From: CAZDBA01 sp965224765
GTDB taxonomy: Bacteria; Planctomycetota; Planctomycetia; Pirellulales; Pirellulaceae
Assembly: GCA_965224765.1 (NCBI GenBank)
Contig: CBDDAC010000014.1
Location: forward strand, 1-64,000
Direction: 5' to 3'
Length of the DNA: 64,000 nucleotides
Numbering within the stretch: position 1 is the first letter of the stretch; every line of letters starts with the position of its first letter. This document shows positions 15,463-24,576 of this stretch, in pieces. Position numbers and translations under genes: made by a program. Under the pieces are notes generated by a model. It had not been told where the DNA came from and made no database searches. It saw only the letters and a list, made by a program, of their open reading frames with translations.

Positions 15463-16782
15463 ATGACCGTCACTGATAAATCACACGTCGAAATTGCCCA
15501 ACGCCACGGAGTCGATATTGCTTCGGTTTGTCCTTCGAGCAAAGCTGATCGTCTTGAACGACTTGAGGAAATTTTGAAACGAACGGATGTTCCCTTTGTT
15601 GTTTTGGATGATTGTGCTTCAGCCTATTTCGATTTGGCTCAAGATGGCCAGCCTTTTGGAGTCGGGAGCCTTGGCGCAGAATCTGTGGATTTGAGTGATT
15701 ACGAAAATTTTCAAACCTATGAAAACTATACGTTTGAAGAGCATCTGAGTTGGGCCTGCTTGATTGCCGATCAGCAGCACACGAAACATCAGTATGCTTG
15801 CCGCGAATACCTCGAAGGCGAAGAGATCTTTGAAATTGGCGGCACCGTGATTCCTGACTACTACCTTTTGAATGCAAGGATCTATCAGCAAACAGGCTGG
15901 CAGTTAGCAACTGTCAATATGATCATTCCTGCAGAGTTGTTTTTTACATGTCACAGTAAACGCTTTTTTCCTGTGACCACGTTCATGCGTCCTTTGGAAC
16001 AGGACTACCTTGAAGAACCTGATATTGGACACGACGTGGCTGGGCATGTTGCGACGTTTACGATCCCGGTGGTTGCGGATGTAATGAAGTTTCATGGCGA
16101 AGCACGGAATTTGATCTACGCGGAACGCGATGAGAAACTTGCTCACGTTTCGTCCGATGCCCAGCGAGATGAGATCAAAGCCGAGGCGGAGGAACTGTTA
16201 ATTTATGCGGGGCGAATCTATTGGTTCACTGTCGAGTTCGGCTTGGTCATGCAGGACGGTTTGGTGCGAGATTTTGGTGCAGGGATTTTGTCATCGCCTG
16301 GCGAAACCGTTTACAGCGTTGACCATGACGGATCGAATCGGGTTTTAATCGACCCGGCCAATGATCATGATCTTTTGCGATTGGCAACGACGGATTATTT
16401 GATAAGCGAGTATCAGAAAACTTATTTCGTGATGAGTAGTTTCAAACAACTCGAATCGCTCACGCCCGAGAGAATCTTGTGGGCTTCCAAAATGGCGATG
16501 AAGCTGCCTCATTCAACTTGGCGAGAAATCGTGCCGGGGGACAATGTCATCAATGTTGGGACGGTGTTTTACAGCCCCAACGAAAAGTATTTTCGTTTGA
16601 TGGGCGGACAGCCCATGGATGAATGTTTGACGCGAACCGCGATTCGGAATTTGCGAATGTTCGTTGCCGGTGAGTTTTCACAGAGCCGTCTGGCTGAGGC
16701 TTTCAAAGCAGAACCCCCTGCCATCCCCCAATCCGTTTTGGATTGGTTTCAGGCGGCCGATGCCGCAGGCAATTTTGATTAG
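15463..16782 (+). CDS. phhA: Biopterin-dependent aromatic amino acid hydroxylase (phenylalanine 4-monooxygenase type)
   Basis: It would convert phenylalanine to tyrosine (or hydroxylate a related aromatic amino acid) using tetrahydropterin, O2 and non-haem iron in the cytoplasm. The iron-binding 2-His-1-Glu set is visible: EEPDIGHDVAGHVATF gives both histidines and YWFTVEFGLVMQDG the glutamate. DFGAGILSSPGE is the usual active-site loop. ATG 15463 is used. The frame stays open to a TTG at 15373 and another ATG at 15442, so the N-terminus is uncertain. The catalytic domain fits the family, but substrate choice cannot be read from sequence. No pterin-recycling gene is adjacent. Confidence 0.85.
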   Translation: MTVTDKSHVEIAQRHGVDIASVCPSSKADRLERLEEILKRTDVPFVVLDDCASAYFDLAQDGQPFGVGSLGAESVDLSDYENFQTYENYTFEEHLSWACLIADQQHTKHQYACREYLEGEEIFEIGGTVIPDYYLLNARIYQQTGWQLATVNMIIPAELFFTCHSKRFFPVTTFMRPLEQDYLEEPDIGHDVAGHVATFTIPVVADVMKFHGEARNLIYAERDEKLAHVSSDAQRDEIKAEAEELLIYAGRIYWFTVEFGLVMQDGLVRDFGAGILSSPGETVYSVDHDGSNRVLIDPANDHDLLRLATTDYLISEYQKTYFVMSSFKQLESLTPERILWASKMAMKLPHSTWREIVPGDNVINVGTVFYSPNEKYFRLMGGQPMDECLTRTAIRNLRMFVAGEFSQSRLAEAFKAEPPAIPQSVLDWFQAADAAGNFD

Positions 16783-16852
16783 ATCAGCGTCGTGTTCGGT
16801 TTCAAAGATGGGTAATTCGTTTTTTGTATTGGAACTTGAGGTCAAAAACGAT

Positions 16853-16885
16853 GGCTCCCAATCGAAACAATCGGGAGCTCAGGAA
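16853..16885 (-). terminator. Rho-independent terminator after the SelW-like gene
   Basis: On the minus strand, GAGCTCCCGATTGTTTCGAT pairs with the following TGGGAGCC and is followed by ATCGTTTTTG. It lies about 45 bases past the stop of the 16926-17156 gene. On the plus strand it has no T run but may still end the hydroxylase transcript. Confidence 0.6.
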
Positions 16886-16925
16886 TCGCGCTGCTGAACT
16901 TAGGGTCCGAAAAACAAATCGCAAG

Positions 16926-17156
16926 CTAGTTGAGCTTGGTTTGTAACAGCCCAACAACTTCACCATCATCGGGGAATCGATCGAGTGATTTTTTGGAGAA
17001 CACCAGCTGGTCGTCGACATAAACTTCAAAGACGCCGCCTGAGAGTTTGACAATTTCTGATTCAACTTGAAAATTCTTTTTGATTTCTGCTGCCAAACTG
17101 GAAGCATGGGGCAAGTAGTTTCACATGCCTCAGTATTCGATCTTTATTTTTGCCAT
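16926..17156 (-). CDS. SelW/Rdx-family redox protein, candidate selenoprotein with two Sec codons (UxxU)
   Basis: Reading from ATG 17156 gives MAKIKIEY, TGA, GM, TGA, NYLPHASSLAAEI and so on, 76 residues in all. In Rdx/SelW-like proteins the redox motif CxxC or CxxU sits exactly here, after the first strand, and the rest matches the family (LSGGVFEVYVDDQLVFSKK, RFPDDGEV). The two in-frame TGA codons (17132-17130 and 17123-17121) occupy both motif positions. An 8-base stem (17131-17124 with 17108-17101) forms at the first TGA with the second TGA in its loop, a possible SECIS. The body would be pointless without the redox motif, so selenocysteine is favoured over decay. A terminator follows. 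No selA, selB or selD gene is in the window. Confidence 0.7.
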
Positions 17157-17182
17157 TGAATTCTCTCGAAAGATGGAAGGTT

Positions 17183-17878
17183 CTAATTGTTACTGAAATC
17201 TGGAGGGAATGGTGGTGACTCGGTGTCCTGTCGATTCTGTGATTCAATTAGTTGTAGCAGTTGCAAATGTCTCGTCCAGACGTCTTGCGTGCCCAGCATT
17301 TGATACATGAATTGAGAATCGGCACCCGTGGAAAAACAAATAAGATCAACCAGCATTCCAAAGGGCAATTCCGGGTTCGTTAGATTGGCGACGAGTTCTT
17401 CGTCTTCTACGACAGCGGCGCTGGCCTGCTTGCGAAACAGTTCCACCAATTTCAACCTGGCCTCGCTAATCTGCTCGTCAGTTGCATCGCAATTGTCCTG
17501 CATGACCTCCACTTTAGCGATTCTGTAAGGTTCGTCGCTTCCAAGTTCTTCGATGATGCGAGCCCGTTGAATTCCCATAAGCAATAAATTGTACTTTCCA
17601 TCCTCCATACGATGGTGGGTGATGATTTTTCCAATACAGACCATCGGACAGAGTGGAGGTGATAATTGCAGGTTGGATTCTGAAGATGGGTCGGGCAACG
17701 CCATTGCAATGAGATTGTCCGTTTGTAAAGCATCTTCGAACATCTTTCGATAACGGGACTCGAATAGATGCAACGCTTGGATCACTCCCGGAAAAATAAC
17801 CAGATTGGGAAGCGGGAAAAGCTTGACGGATCCGTCGAAACGCTCAGGCAACGTACTGTCGGAGCCGAATGGATGCAT
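17183..17878 (-). CDS. LON substrate-binding domain protein
   Basis: A 231-residue protein consisting of the LON N-terminal substrate-binding domain without the AAA and peptidase domains. It starts with the family strand VKLFPLPNLVIFPGVIQALH and continues with FESRYRKMFEDAL, VCIGKIITHHRMEDGKYNLL and MGIQRARIIEE. Stand-alone LON-domain proteins are common. Their function, probably recognition of unfolded or specific proteins, is poorly defined. It lies 26 bases upstream of the SelW-like gene on the same strand and may be cotranscribed with it. Confidence 0.85.
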   Translation of the reverse strand: MHPFGSDSTLPERFDGSVKLFPLPNLVIFPGVIQALHLFESRYRKMFEDALQTDNLIAMALPDPSSESNLQLSPPLCPMVCIGKIITHHRMEDGKYNLLLMGIQRARIIEELGSDEPYRIAKVEVMQDNCDATDEQISEARLKLVELFRKQASAAVVEDEELVANLTNPELPFGMLVDLICFSTGADSQFMYQMLGTQDVWTRHLQLLQLIESQNRQDTESPPFPPDFSNN

Positions 17879-18241
17879 GGTTTTCTTCCTTGCGCAATGA
17901 ATGCAAATGTGGTTTTGTACTCGAAGGTGTCACCAGAACGTCAACACACTTGTGAGCCGCGTGGGTGGGGTGGTGGAGCGTTCGCACCAAATCCTGGAAA
18001 TGGAGTTCGCGAGACGGAACCCAACTTATTGCCAATCGAATTTTTCGTCAATCTCCGCGTAGAGCTCAATGGGGGGTGAGACGTACCGCAGTTTTATTGG
18101 GCGTTTTTCGATGTCCGATCCAAATACTGGATTTAGTTACTTGACACTTTTGGGAAACGCAACCAAAATCCGCTCAGACGTCATACGATCATGCCCCGTT
18201 TTGCGGGGTCCCACACCACACTTTTCTTCGGAAAAATCCCT
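17879..18241. other. Divergent intergenic region before dcd
   Basis: No gene is seen. The left part is the leader of the minus-strand LON-domain gene. The right part carries a promoter-like sequence for dcd (18141-18169). Confidence 0.45.
18141..18169 (+). promoter_or_regulatory. Candidate sigma70 promoter for dcd
   Basis: A perfect -35 box TTGACA (18141-18146) is followed after 17 bases by CAAAAT (18164-18169), a fair -10. Transcription would begin near 18176, about 65 bases before the dcd start. Confidence 0.45.
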
Positions 18242-18802
18242 ATGATTCTCTCAGGTGAAGAAATTCGCAGCAGGCTTGGCACTGAAATCGAAATTGATCC
18301 TTTCGATGACGCAAACATCAATCCCAATAGCTACAACCTCACGCTGCACAAAGACGTTCTTACGTACGAAGAAATCGTGCTGGATATGCGTAAGTGCAAT
18401 CGCATCAATCGAATGGAAATTCCGGAGTCGGGAATGGTACTTGAACCTAATCGGCTTTATCTGGGCCGAACGGTCGAAAGAACCGAGACTCACAATTTGG
18501 TACCGATGATCGAAGGCCGGTCCTCGATCGGCAGATTAGGGCTGTTTGTTCATGTGACTGCCGGATTTGGAGATGTTGGATTTAAGGGCTTTTGGACGCT
18601 TGAGATGTTTGCTGTTCAACCAGTGAAAATCTATCCGGGAGTCTCCATTTGCCAGATTTTTTATCACGAGATCGCTGGGGAAATTAAAGAGTATCAAAGT
18701 GGAAAATATCAGGACAACCAAGACGTCCAGCCCAGCCTGCTCTACAAAGAGCTCAATCCAGGTGCAGAGATCGATGACGATCAACTGACGTTCACTTTTT
18801 GA
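18242..18802 (+). CDS. dcd: dCTP deaminase
   Basis: A 186-residue enzyme that deaminates dCTP to dUTP for dTMP synthesis (some family members also release dUMP). It begins MILSGEEIRSRLG and shows the family landmarks PNSYNLTLHKD, IEGRSSIGRLGLFVHVTAGF and GFKGFWTLEM. The segment EGRSSIGR holds the substrate- and nucleotide-contacting residues of the trimer. ATG 18242 fits the family N-terminus; an in-frame extension upstream lacks homologous character. A strong terminator follows, so it is likely transcribed alone. Confidence 0.92.
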   Translation: MILSGEEIRSRLGTEIEIDPFDDANINPNSYNLTLHKDVLTYEEIVLDMRKCNRINRMEIPESGMVLEPNRLYLGRTVERTETHNLVPMIEGRSSIGRLGLFVHVTAGFGDVGFKGFWTLEMFAVQPVKIYPGVSICQIFYHEIAGEIKEYQSGKYQDNQDVQPSLLYKELNPGAEIDDDQLTFTF

Positions 18803-18841
18803 TAAACCGTCCACTTGATTTGCAATAAATGCGATGTTAAA

Positions 18842-18873
18842 TCCGACGACCTTTTGGTTGTCGGTTTTTTTTT
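18842..18873 (+). terminator. Rho-independent terminator after dcd
   Basis: CCGACGACC and GGTTGTCGG pair around a TTTT loop and are followed by nine T residues. Confidence 0.85.
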
Positions 18874-19193
18874 GGCTGGTGCGTTTAGTAGCTGCAAATT
18901 GCGTAATAGCAGCTTTCTTATGTCGCCGTTTCGTCAAGGTTACTCACAAAACCTCTCGTGAACTGGATGATTTCCGTGTAGATCGATGCCAGCACCCGTG
19001 TCAAACTTTTCCAGTTAGAGCGAGAGTAACTGGCAAAGTTTTCTAACAGTTCCGAAAGTACGAATGCTGTGAATGTGGTTTTCGAAAAAAGATGCTTCTA
19101 TCTAAAGTTCTTTGTTGTCGTTGCCGCGAGACGGGATAAATTCTTTTAGCCGAAGACGGTCAGGCCGTCGAAATCCAATCTCCGGGTAATCAA
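18874..19193. other. Gene-free stretch between dcd and the next gene
   Basis: Nothing recognised apart from scattered AT-rich sequence. No credible frame, hairpin or promoter stands out. Confidence 0.4.
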
Positions 19194-19730
19194 ATGTCAG
19201 ATATTGATCTTCTACTTCAAAACGCTCAACTTCGTGATGAGCTCGAACCGTTTCTCGATGAGTCCGTTTATCTAGTCGATCTCAACAGTATGTCGACCAT
19301 GAATGAAAATGAGTATTTGAAGTCGTTGCTTGCCTGGGAGAAAGCCCCCGTCAAGTCGATTGCTAAATGGTTTGAACCTCAGTTGATCATTCCTCATCCA
19401 GATACCCTCTCAGATGAAGAGTTGCATCAAACGTTGCATCAAACGATCGGACGATTGTTCGAGAAGAACATTGTTCTGCACTTTACAGATCACTTGTCGG
19501 ATCGACAGCTTTATTGTCTGATTCTCCGCGATATTCTCCCTGCCCAAGAGAAGCAAGTTGAACTTCCGCAGACGACGCTCAATTGGCGTTGTATGGATGA
19601 ACACCGGGACGAAGAATATTGGTTGCGTTTTTACGCAACTGACCAAGACCGTGAGTTGTGGGCATTTGAAACGGAGCTAAGGCTCCCGCCCAAGGAACGT
19701 CTTCCCTTCCCTCGTCAGCTGCCGCGTTAA
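19194..19730 (+). CDS. Conserved hypothetical protein
   Basis: A 178-residue acidic, soluble protein without signal peptide or membrane helix. Distinct stretches are EYLKSLLAWEKAPVKSIAKW, DEELHQTLHQTIGRLFEKNI and NWRCMDEHRDEEYWLRFYAT. The amino-acid composition and even frame suggest a real gene, but no family or catalytic motif is recognised. It stands alone between dcd and the convergent exopolysaccharide operon. Confidence 0.6.
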   Translation: MSDIDLLLQNAQLRDELEPFLDESVYLVDLNSMSTMNENEYLKSLLAWEKAPVKSIAKWFEPQLIIPHPDTLSDEELHQTLHQTIGRLFEKNIVLHFTDHLSDRQLYCLILRDILPAQEKQVELPQTTLNWRCMDEHRDEEYWLRFYATDQDRELWAFETELRLPPKERLPFPRQLPR

Positions 19731-19839
19731 CAACTCATACTTGTTTGTTGTCGTCAAACGAACGCAACCATTGTGGCGTGGTTGATTCAGAGGTGGCTAA
19801 TGGATTGATCATCGAAAAAGTGCTTCGGTGGAAATGGAC

Positions 19840-20985
19840 TCAAACGCGAGGTTGGCCGGCACCTGGCATGAAAATTCGAACGATACGTTTTAAGGGTTGT
19901 TTGGCCGGGCTGGATTTGACCTTGGAAACCAGTTGGTCCAACTGCCTTTTATAGCTGGAACGAATCTTATTGAAATCAATGCAACCGCGGGCGACCAGAA
20001 ACTTTTGATTGGTTAGCTTGTCTTTGTAAGGATCCGCTCCGTATCCGAAATCGATTCGTTGAATTCCTAATTCACTGGAATGATCAACGATCTCCAAAAA
20101 CAGCTGAGTGCCCGGTGAGTATTTGCGGTACTTGGTATCGTACACTGGATACCAATAGTGCAGAGTTGAACCACATCGCATGCCGACGTGAGCTGCAACG
20201 AGTTGGTCTCCTGCATAGAGAGCAGACAGCATGCCGCCGAAATTTGGCGTGTTTGTTTGGCATATTTTTCTCAGCAGGTCGCGTGTCCAAGCAACGCCGA
20301 AGAAGTCCACGACACCCGTTCGCTGATATTTTTCTCGCTTCTTTTGAATGATCCAATCCAAGACTGACTGGTCCGAGCAGTTCAGCTCCAGGCGAAGCGA
20401 GCCAATTTCACGAGTGAGTTTTCGACACTTTTGAGGATGTCGCGAGATGGTTGAGCTTTTTTGACATAGCTCCGCCAGGAAAGGGGTTTTTCCATGTGAA
20501 AAATCAGCAACGCTCGCCTCGGTTTGGCCGTAGATGTGTGGCTGAAGGTCGGCGTAGGGTGCGAGCCAGCTATGAAACTTAAGCCGGCCTACATTTGCTA
20601 CTTTCAGCATGTCGGTTATGGAGATCGCGTTTGCGCTATCGCATAAAACGGCGTGGTAATCATTGATCGCCCCACCGACCGGTTCAATCAGGTATCGACG
20701 GCAATGCTGGTAGGGGAAAATCGCTACCAATTTACCTTGAACGTAGCCAAGCATGATTCGGACGTCGTCACGTACCTGGGAAGCACACTCCGTGAATTTT
20801 GGATGAAAGTAGGGGCTGTAAAAAGCAGGTTGCTCGCTCCATTGCCTCCAGACCTCGATCACCGTTTCAGGCAATTCAGAAAACGCGACCCGTTCAACTG
20901 ACAATGTGTGTCTGGCGGTTGACGGGGCTGAAGGCGTTTTCATTGGAATGATCTCGATTGTTCGAGGTGGTGGTTTGGTGCTCAT
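19840..20985 (-). CDS. FemAB/CelD-like GNAT acyltransferase of the exopolysaccharide operon
   Basis: A 381-residue protein of the double-GNAT (Acetyltransf_6, CelD-like) type found in exopolysaccharide clusters. Typical features are VWRQWSEQPAFYSPYFHPKF near the start, LDWIIQKKREKYQRTG in the centre, and the C-terminal GNAT core LVAAHVGMRCGSTLHYWYPV, KYSPGTQLFLEIVD and RIDFGYGADPYKDKL. It probably transfers an acyl or amino-acyl group to a polysaccharide precursor. ATG 20985 is chosen because it lies 6 bases after the upstream gene, whereas the longer frame would overlap it. It is the last gene of the operon. Confidence 0.7.
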   Translation of the reverse strand: MSTKPPPRTIEIIPMKTPSAPSTARHTLSVERVAFSELPETVIEVWRQWSEQPAFYSPYFHPKFTECASQVRDDVRIMLGYVQGKLVAIFPYQHCRRYLIEPVGGAINDYHAVLCDSANAISITDMLKVANVGRLKFHSWLAPYADLQPHIYGQTEASVADFSHGKTPFLAELCQKSSTISRHPQKCRKLTREIGSLRLELNCSDQSVLDWIIQKKREKYQRTGVVDFFGVAWTRDLLRKICQTNTPNFGGMLSALYAGDQLVAAHVGMRCGSTLHYWYPVYDTKYRKYSPGTQLFLEIVDHSSELGIQRIDFGYGADPYKDKLTNQKFLVARGCIDFNKIRSSYKRQLDQLVSKVKSSPAKQPLKRIVRIFMPGAGQPRV

Positions 20986-20990
20986 CGAAT

Positions 20991-21968
20991 TCAAGTTGCT
21001 CCAGAGCGTGCGAGTTGGATGGAGCGTTTGCGTATTTTTCCGCGTTTGATGGCGTGAGCGTGATCTCGCATGCAAACGACGTCGAAGTTCTTATCCATGG
21101 TATCTAGGACTTGACCCAATAACTTGATTTTTTGGATGGACTCAATATTCATTGTCGGGAAAAAGGCAAGGTCCTTGTCGTCTTCGGCGCCGAGGAAATC
21201 CAAGGGGTGCAGGAGCAAGGAGGGGCCGACCCCAAAAATCCGGCATAGTTTCATGGCTTTCCAAAAATAAACCCGCGCCGCCAAGGTCGAAAATCGACTC
21301 AGGAAAAGTAGGTAACTCAAATGAATGGGGACTTTGAAAATGGGCATCGTCGTGACCGGGATCTCCAATAGTCGATCTGTGCCAAGGTTCCATTCAAACG
21401 GACTGTTGGGTTGAAAGCCATCGGACATACGACCAAACAGTTGTTTTCGTTGCTCTTTTTCTTCTTTCGTAAATCGAGCCGTGAAAAAGTAGTACAAGCG
21501 GGCCAGCGGCCCCAGGTAGGTCGGGAAAGTGGAGCAATCGTACTCGTAGCCTCGCTCACTAAGCGTCATCAAGACGCGGTCAGACAGGCTGAAACCTGGG
21601 CCGCGAAATCCAACTGTACGCTGACCTGTGACGTCATAGATTGCTTCTTCACTTCGTTTGAATTCACTCAGAAGTTCGTCAGGTTTGTAAAGGTGTAACC
21701 ACGGTTCGTGGTGGAATGAATGATTGCCTATTTCATGGCCGGCTGCGGAGATCGAGGCCAATGCGTTGCGATTCTCAGGCCTGGCTGCGTCCTGCCCGAC
21801 CACAAAAACAGTAATTTTTTGCGAGCGATTTTCCAGAAATTCCAGGAATCTGGGCACAACGAGATCCAGATAGGTCGGGAATTTTTCCCAGCCTTCATCG
21901 CCGTGGGTCTTCAGGTAAGACCATTTGTTATCGAGGTCCAGCGATAAGCTGGCGATTGGGTTCGTCAT
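20991..21968 (-). CDS. Polysaccharide deacetylase (NodB-type)
   Basis: A 325-residue NodB-fold enzyme expected to remove N-acetyl groups from a polysaccharide. It starts ASLSLDLDNKWSY, where the LDLDN segment supplies the motif-1 aspartates, followed by VFVVGQDAARPENR and the metal-binding GHEIGNHSFHHEPW (H-x3-H). FRGPGFSLSD is motif 3. The C-terminal part resembles PEP-CTERM/exosortase-locus deacetylases (DHAHAIKRG end). It lacks a signal peptide, so it may act on lipid-linked precursors on the cytoplasmic side. Confidence 0.85.
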   Translation of the reverse strand: MTNPIASLSLDLDNKWSYLKTHGDEGWEKFPTYLDLVVPRFLEFLENRSQKITVFVVGQDAARPENRNALASISAAGHEIGNHSFHHEPWLHLYKPDELLSEFKRSEEAIYDVTGQRTVGFRGPGFSLSDRVLMTLSERGYEYDCSTFPTYLGPLARLYYFFTARFTKEEKEQRKQLFGRMSDGFQPNSPFEWNLGTDRLLEIPVTTMPIFKVPIHLSYLLFLSRFSTLAARVYFWKAMKLCRIFGVGPSLLLHPLDFLGAEDDKDLAFFPTMNIESIQKIKLLGQVLDTMDKNFDVVCMRDHAHAIKRGKIRKRSIQLARSGAT

Positions 21969-22076
21969 TTTTCTTTTTCAGTAGATTCAGAGCCAGCGTA
22001 GAGCCGTAAAACGGAGATGGTTTGAGTCCCAACAATCTTCCGCTTCGACTTGTTAAATTCGATTGATCATTGGTGT

Positions 22077-23270
22077 TCAGCCTTTTTTCTCCTTCGCGAG
22101 CACACGCTCGAGCACCTTGGCGAAATGGTCCGCTGATTGTGAGGGAGAGATGTGGCTAACCGAGCTTCGGCAGGATCCAGCCATTCGCCGCAAGGTCGTT
22201 GTGTTTGCTGTGAGAGCTCTGTCCAAAACGGAATAAAACTCATCCGAATTGTCAGGTCGAAATGTCCAACCGTTGATTCCGTCATGTATCAGACTTTCGA
22301 CACTTTGAGCGTAAATGCTGCCCAAGAGTGGGGTTCCTGATGCCAAGGATTCGACGGTGACCAATCCCCATTCGTCAGCCAATGATGGAAAGACGCAAAT
22401 GTCTGCCCATGCATAGGTCTCGGCTAATCGTTCGTTGTTGCAGTGTCCCTTCCAGTGGATATGCAAATTGGGTTGGCAGTCTTGCTCTTTCAGTTTCTCT
22501 GTTTCGCCGGTCCCGCAAACATGCAATTCTAGATTGCGTTGAGGATTCGTTTCGGCCCACCGTGAAAGCTGGGTGAGAAACCCAGACAATCCTTTGCGAG
22601 AATCTAACGCGCCACAAAACATCAAACGGGTAACGTTATCTACGTGGGTTTCGATTGGGCCGTCGTGGATCTTGCGGAGGTCGTATGCATAAGGGAAGTA
22701 CAACAGGCGTTCAGGAGCAATGCCAAGTCCAAGAAGGTATCGTTTGCAACTGGGGCCATTGTATGTACAAAAGTCTACTCGACTCTTCAGGTAATTTCTC
22801 AAACGCTTGCGCAGGAATCCTCTTTCACTTTCGATTTGTTCAGACATGTTGCCAACCATGACCAACGGCACATCGTTTTTGCGACAATAACGTGAACTCA
22901 AAAGCGTTCTCACTCCGAGCTCATACGAAAACACCACGTCCGGTTGGATTTGAGTGAGTTGTTTGATCGTATCGATGGGGAAATGAATGAAGTTGTTTTC
23001 CGAAAATCCTTTTGAGTGTCGCCAAGTCGTTGTGAATGTCCAGTTCTTCTGAATCGTAACGTCGAGCCCCTCCCACTCCACCTCCCAATTTCGGTTTGAT
23101 TCCATGGGGGTAGACAAAAGAACTTTGAGGTTCGCAACTCGCTTGTTAACCTCACGGTAAACCGCAGAATGATGGGCGCGGAAGTAATTGTTGAGCACAA
23201 CAATGTTGGCGTCCGTGATTTTGGATTTCAAAATTGTAGGGGCTGCCTGACTAAAGCTAGGCTGAATCAT
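22077..23270 (-). CDS. Glycosyltransferase, GT4 family
   Basis: A 397-residue GT-B enzyme. The N-terminal acceptor domain includes ANIVVLNNYFRAHHSAVYRE and PDVVFSYELGVRTLLSSRYC. The C-terminal donor domain shows LMFCGALDSRKGLSGFLTQL and the GT4 signature VFPSLADEWGLVTVESLASG with the E-x7-E pair. It would add a sugar from a nucleotide donor to the growing lipid-linked repeat unit. ATG 23270 is preferred; it overlaps the upstream polymerase stop by 14 bases, consistent with operon coupling. The open frame extends further to 23360 but within that gene. Confidence 0.88.
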   Translation of the reverse strand: MIQPSFSQAAPTILKSKITDANIVVLNNYFRAHHSAVYREVNKRVANLKVLLSTPMESNRNWEVEWEGLDVTIQKNWTFTTTWRHSKGFSENNFIHFPIDTIKQLTQIQPDVVFSYELGVRTLLSSRYCRKNDVPLVMVGNMSEQIESERGFLRKRLRNYLKSRVDFCTYNGPSCKRYLLGLGIAPERLLYFPYAYDLRKIHDGPIETHVDNVTRLMFCGALDSRKGLSGFLTQLSRWAETNPQRNLELHVCGTGETEKLKEQDCQPNLHIHWKGHCNNERLAETYAWADICVFPSLADEWGLVTVESLASGTPLLGSIYAQSVESLIHDGINGWTFRPDNSDEFYSVLDRALTANTTTLRRMAGSCRSSVSHISPSQSADHFAKVLERVLAKEKKG

Positions 23271-24576
23271 ATTCAACCTCCAATTCATCAGGTGAATTTC
23301 TCGGAACCGATCGCCAAATGACGGCCAGCACAAAAAGTAAAGTTGGCGCTGATGCCACATTGGAAAAAATTACATTTTCGAACAGGCCGTTCAGGAACAA
23401 GAAGACCATGAGTGAATCGGGAACCATGCTGGGGGCCGAAAGGATCTTCAGTAGCATCGCGCCTAAAAGGAGGAGGATAAAAATACCGCCAAAGATTCCT
23501 GAGCTAAGCCAAATGTTTAGAATCAAATTGTGAGTGTACAGCGAATACTCGGACAAGAGTTCTTTGGATGAACCGGCTCCCCAGCCTGTCAACGGGCGCT
23601 GTTGGATAAGTGAGATGGTTTTGGCCCAAATTGCACTTCGGCCTGTCGCCGTGGTCAATTCATCAGAATCCGAATCGCTCGACTTGGAGAGAATACTGGT
23701 CGCTACGTTACTTATCTGGTCTTCCATGTTGTAAAACGCGGAGCCGATCAATAGCGCGAAAACCCCGACCGATGCTGCGGTAACACCAAGCATTACCCAC
23801 CGACGTGTCCATATCTTGTCACGGAATACGATCGCCACGCCACCCATGGCTGCAGCGGACGAGGTTCTGGATAGACTGAAATACAATGCCAAAACTGCCA
23901 ACAGAACGACGGCAACAATCAGTTTGCGATTGCCAATTTTTGTTCGCCAATAGCATGCACCGAAAATAATGGTTGCGGCACAGAATTGTCCCAACGTATT
24001 TGGGTGCGAGAGCCCCCCCATCCTTTCCAGGAATATTCCCCCTGGCAACGGTTCACGGAAGACACCGTATTTGGGCACCAGGATGTACAGCAACCAAGAA
24101 CCGACAACAAATAACCCCAATGAGTAAAACAGCATGCGAATCGTTTTCTCACGACCGTGCCGCACGCAAAATGTGGTCAATGCCAGGACCGCGCAAAGAA
24201 TTGCCCCCGACGAGACAATCGAGACGATCTTGTTGATCCCAAAAAAAGCAGCTGCCAAGTAAACAAAGCAAAGTGCGAAAAGTAAGATCCCTGGCATGGA
24301 AAGTAGTGTGTTTCGAACTCGTTGGTCGACCAGGAAACCATACGCTCCATAGAGACCTGCCAAGCCCACCACGGCCAGTTTCACCATCAACTGGGGATCT
24401 AATGTGACTTTCGAAGCCGCCAACTCGACGTTGACCAAGTTGAATGTTGAAATGAAGAATAGGCTGCAGAACCCAATGGTTGGTACCAACTGCAGGTTGA
24501 GAACGGATTCGCGGCAGTCGAGGCTGCGGCCCCTACCTTCGTTGCGCGGGCGAATTGTGGCGACATTGGAGATCAT
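23257..24576 (-). CDS. O-antigen ligase/Wzy-type polymerase
   Basis: A 439-residue integral membrane protein with about ten to twelve hydrophobic helices. It carries the Wzy_C-type periplasmic region RTSSAAAMGG, TATGRSAIWAKTISLIQQRP and LTGWGAGSSKELLSEYSLYTH followed by NLILNIWL. Such proteins polymerise or ligate undecaprenyl-linked oligosaccharide units at the outer face of the inner membrane. Its ATG overlaps the flippase stop by four bases. With flippase and chain-length protein present, a Wzy role is more likely than a ligase role. Confidence 0.82.
   Translation of the reverse strand: MISNVATIRPRNEGRGRSLDCRESVLNLQLVPTIGFCSLFFISTFNLVNVELAASKVTLDPQLMVKLAVVGLAGLYGAYGFLVDQRVRNTLLSMPGILLFALCFVYLAAAFFGINKIVSIVSSGAILCAVLALTTFCVRHGREKTIRMLFYSLGLFVVGSWLLYILVPKYGVFREPLPGGIFLERMGGLSHPNTLGQFCAATIIFGACYWRTKIGNRKLIVAVVLLAVLALYFSLSRTSSAAAMGGVAIVFRDKIWTRRWVMLGVTAASVGVFALLIGSAFYNMEDQISNVATSILSKSSDSDSDELTTATGRSAIWAKTISLIQQRPLTGWGAGSSKELLSEYSLYTHNLILNIWLSSGIFGGIFILLLLGAMLLKILSAPSMVPDSLMVFLFLNGLFENVIFSNVASAPTLLFVLAVIWRSVPRNSPDELEVEYDSA

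Noticed and set aside
16926..17114. Reading the Rdx gene from TTG 17114 as a normal short protein
   Set aside because: This drops the first strand and redox motif, leaving a body without active site, while the upstream in-frame sequence matches the family perfectly except for the two TGA codons.
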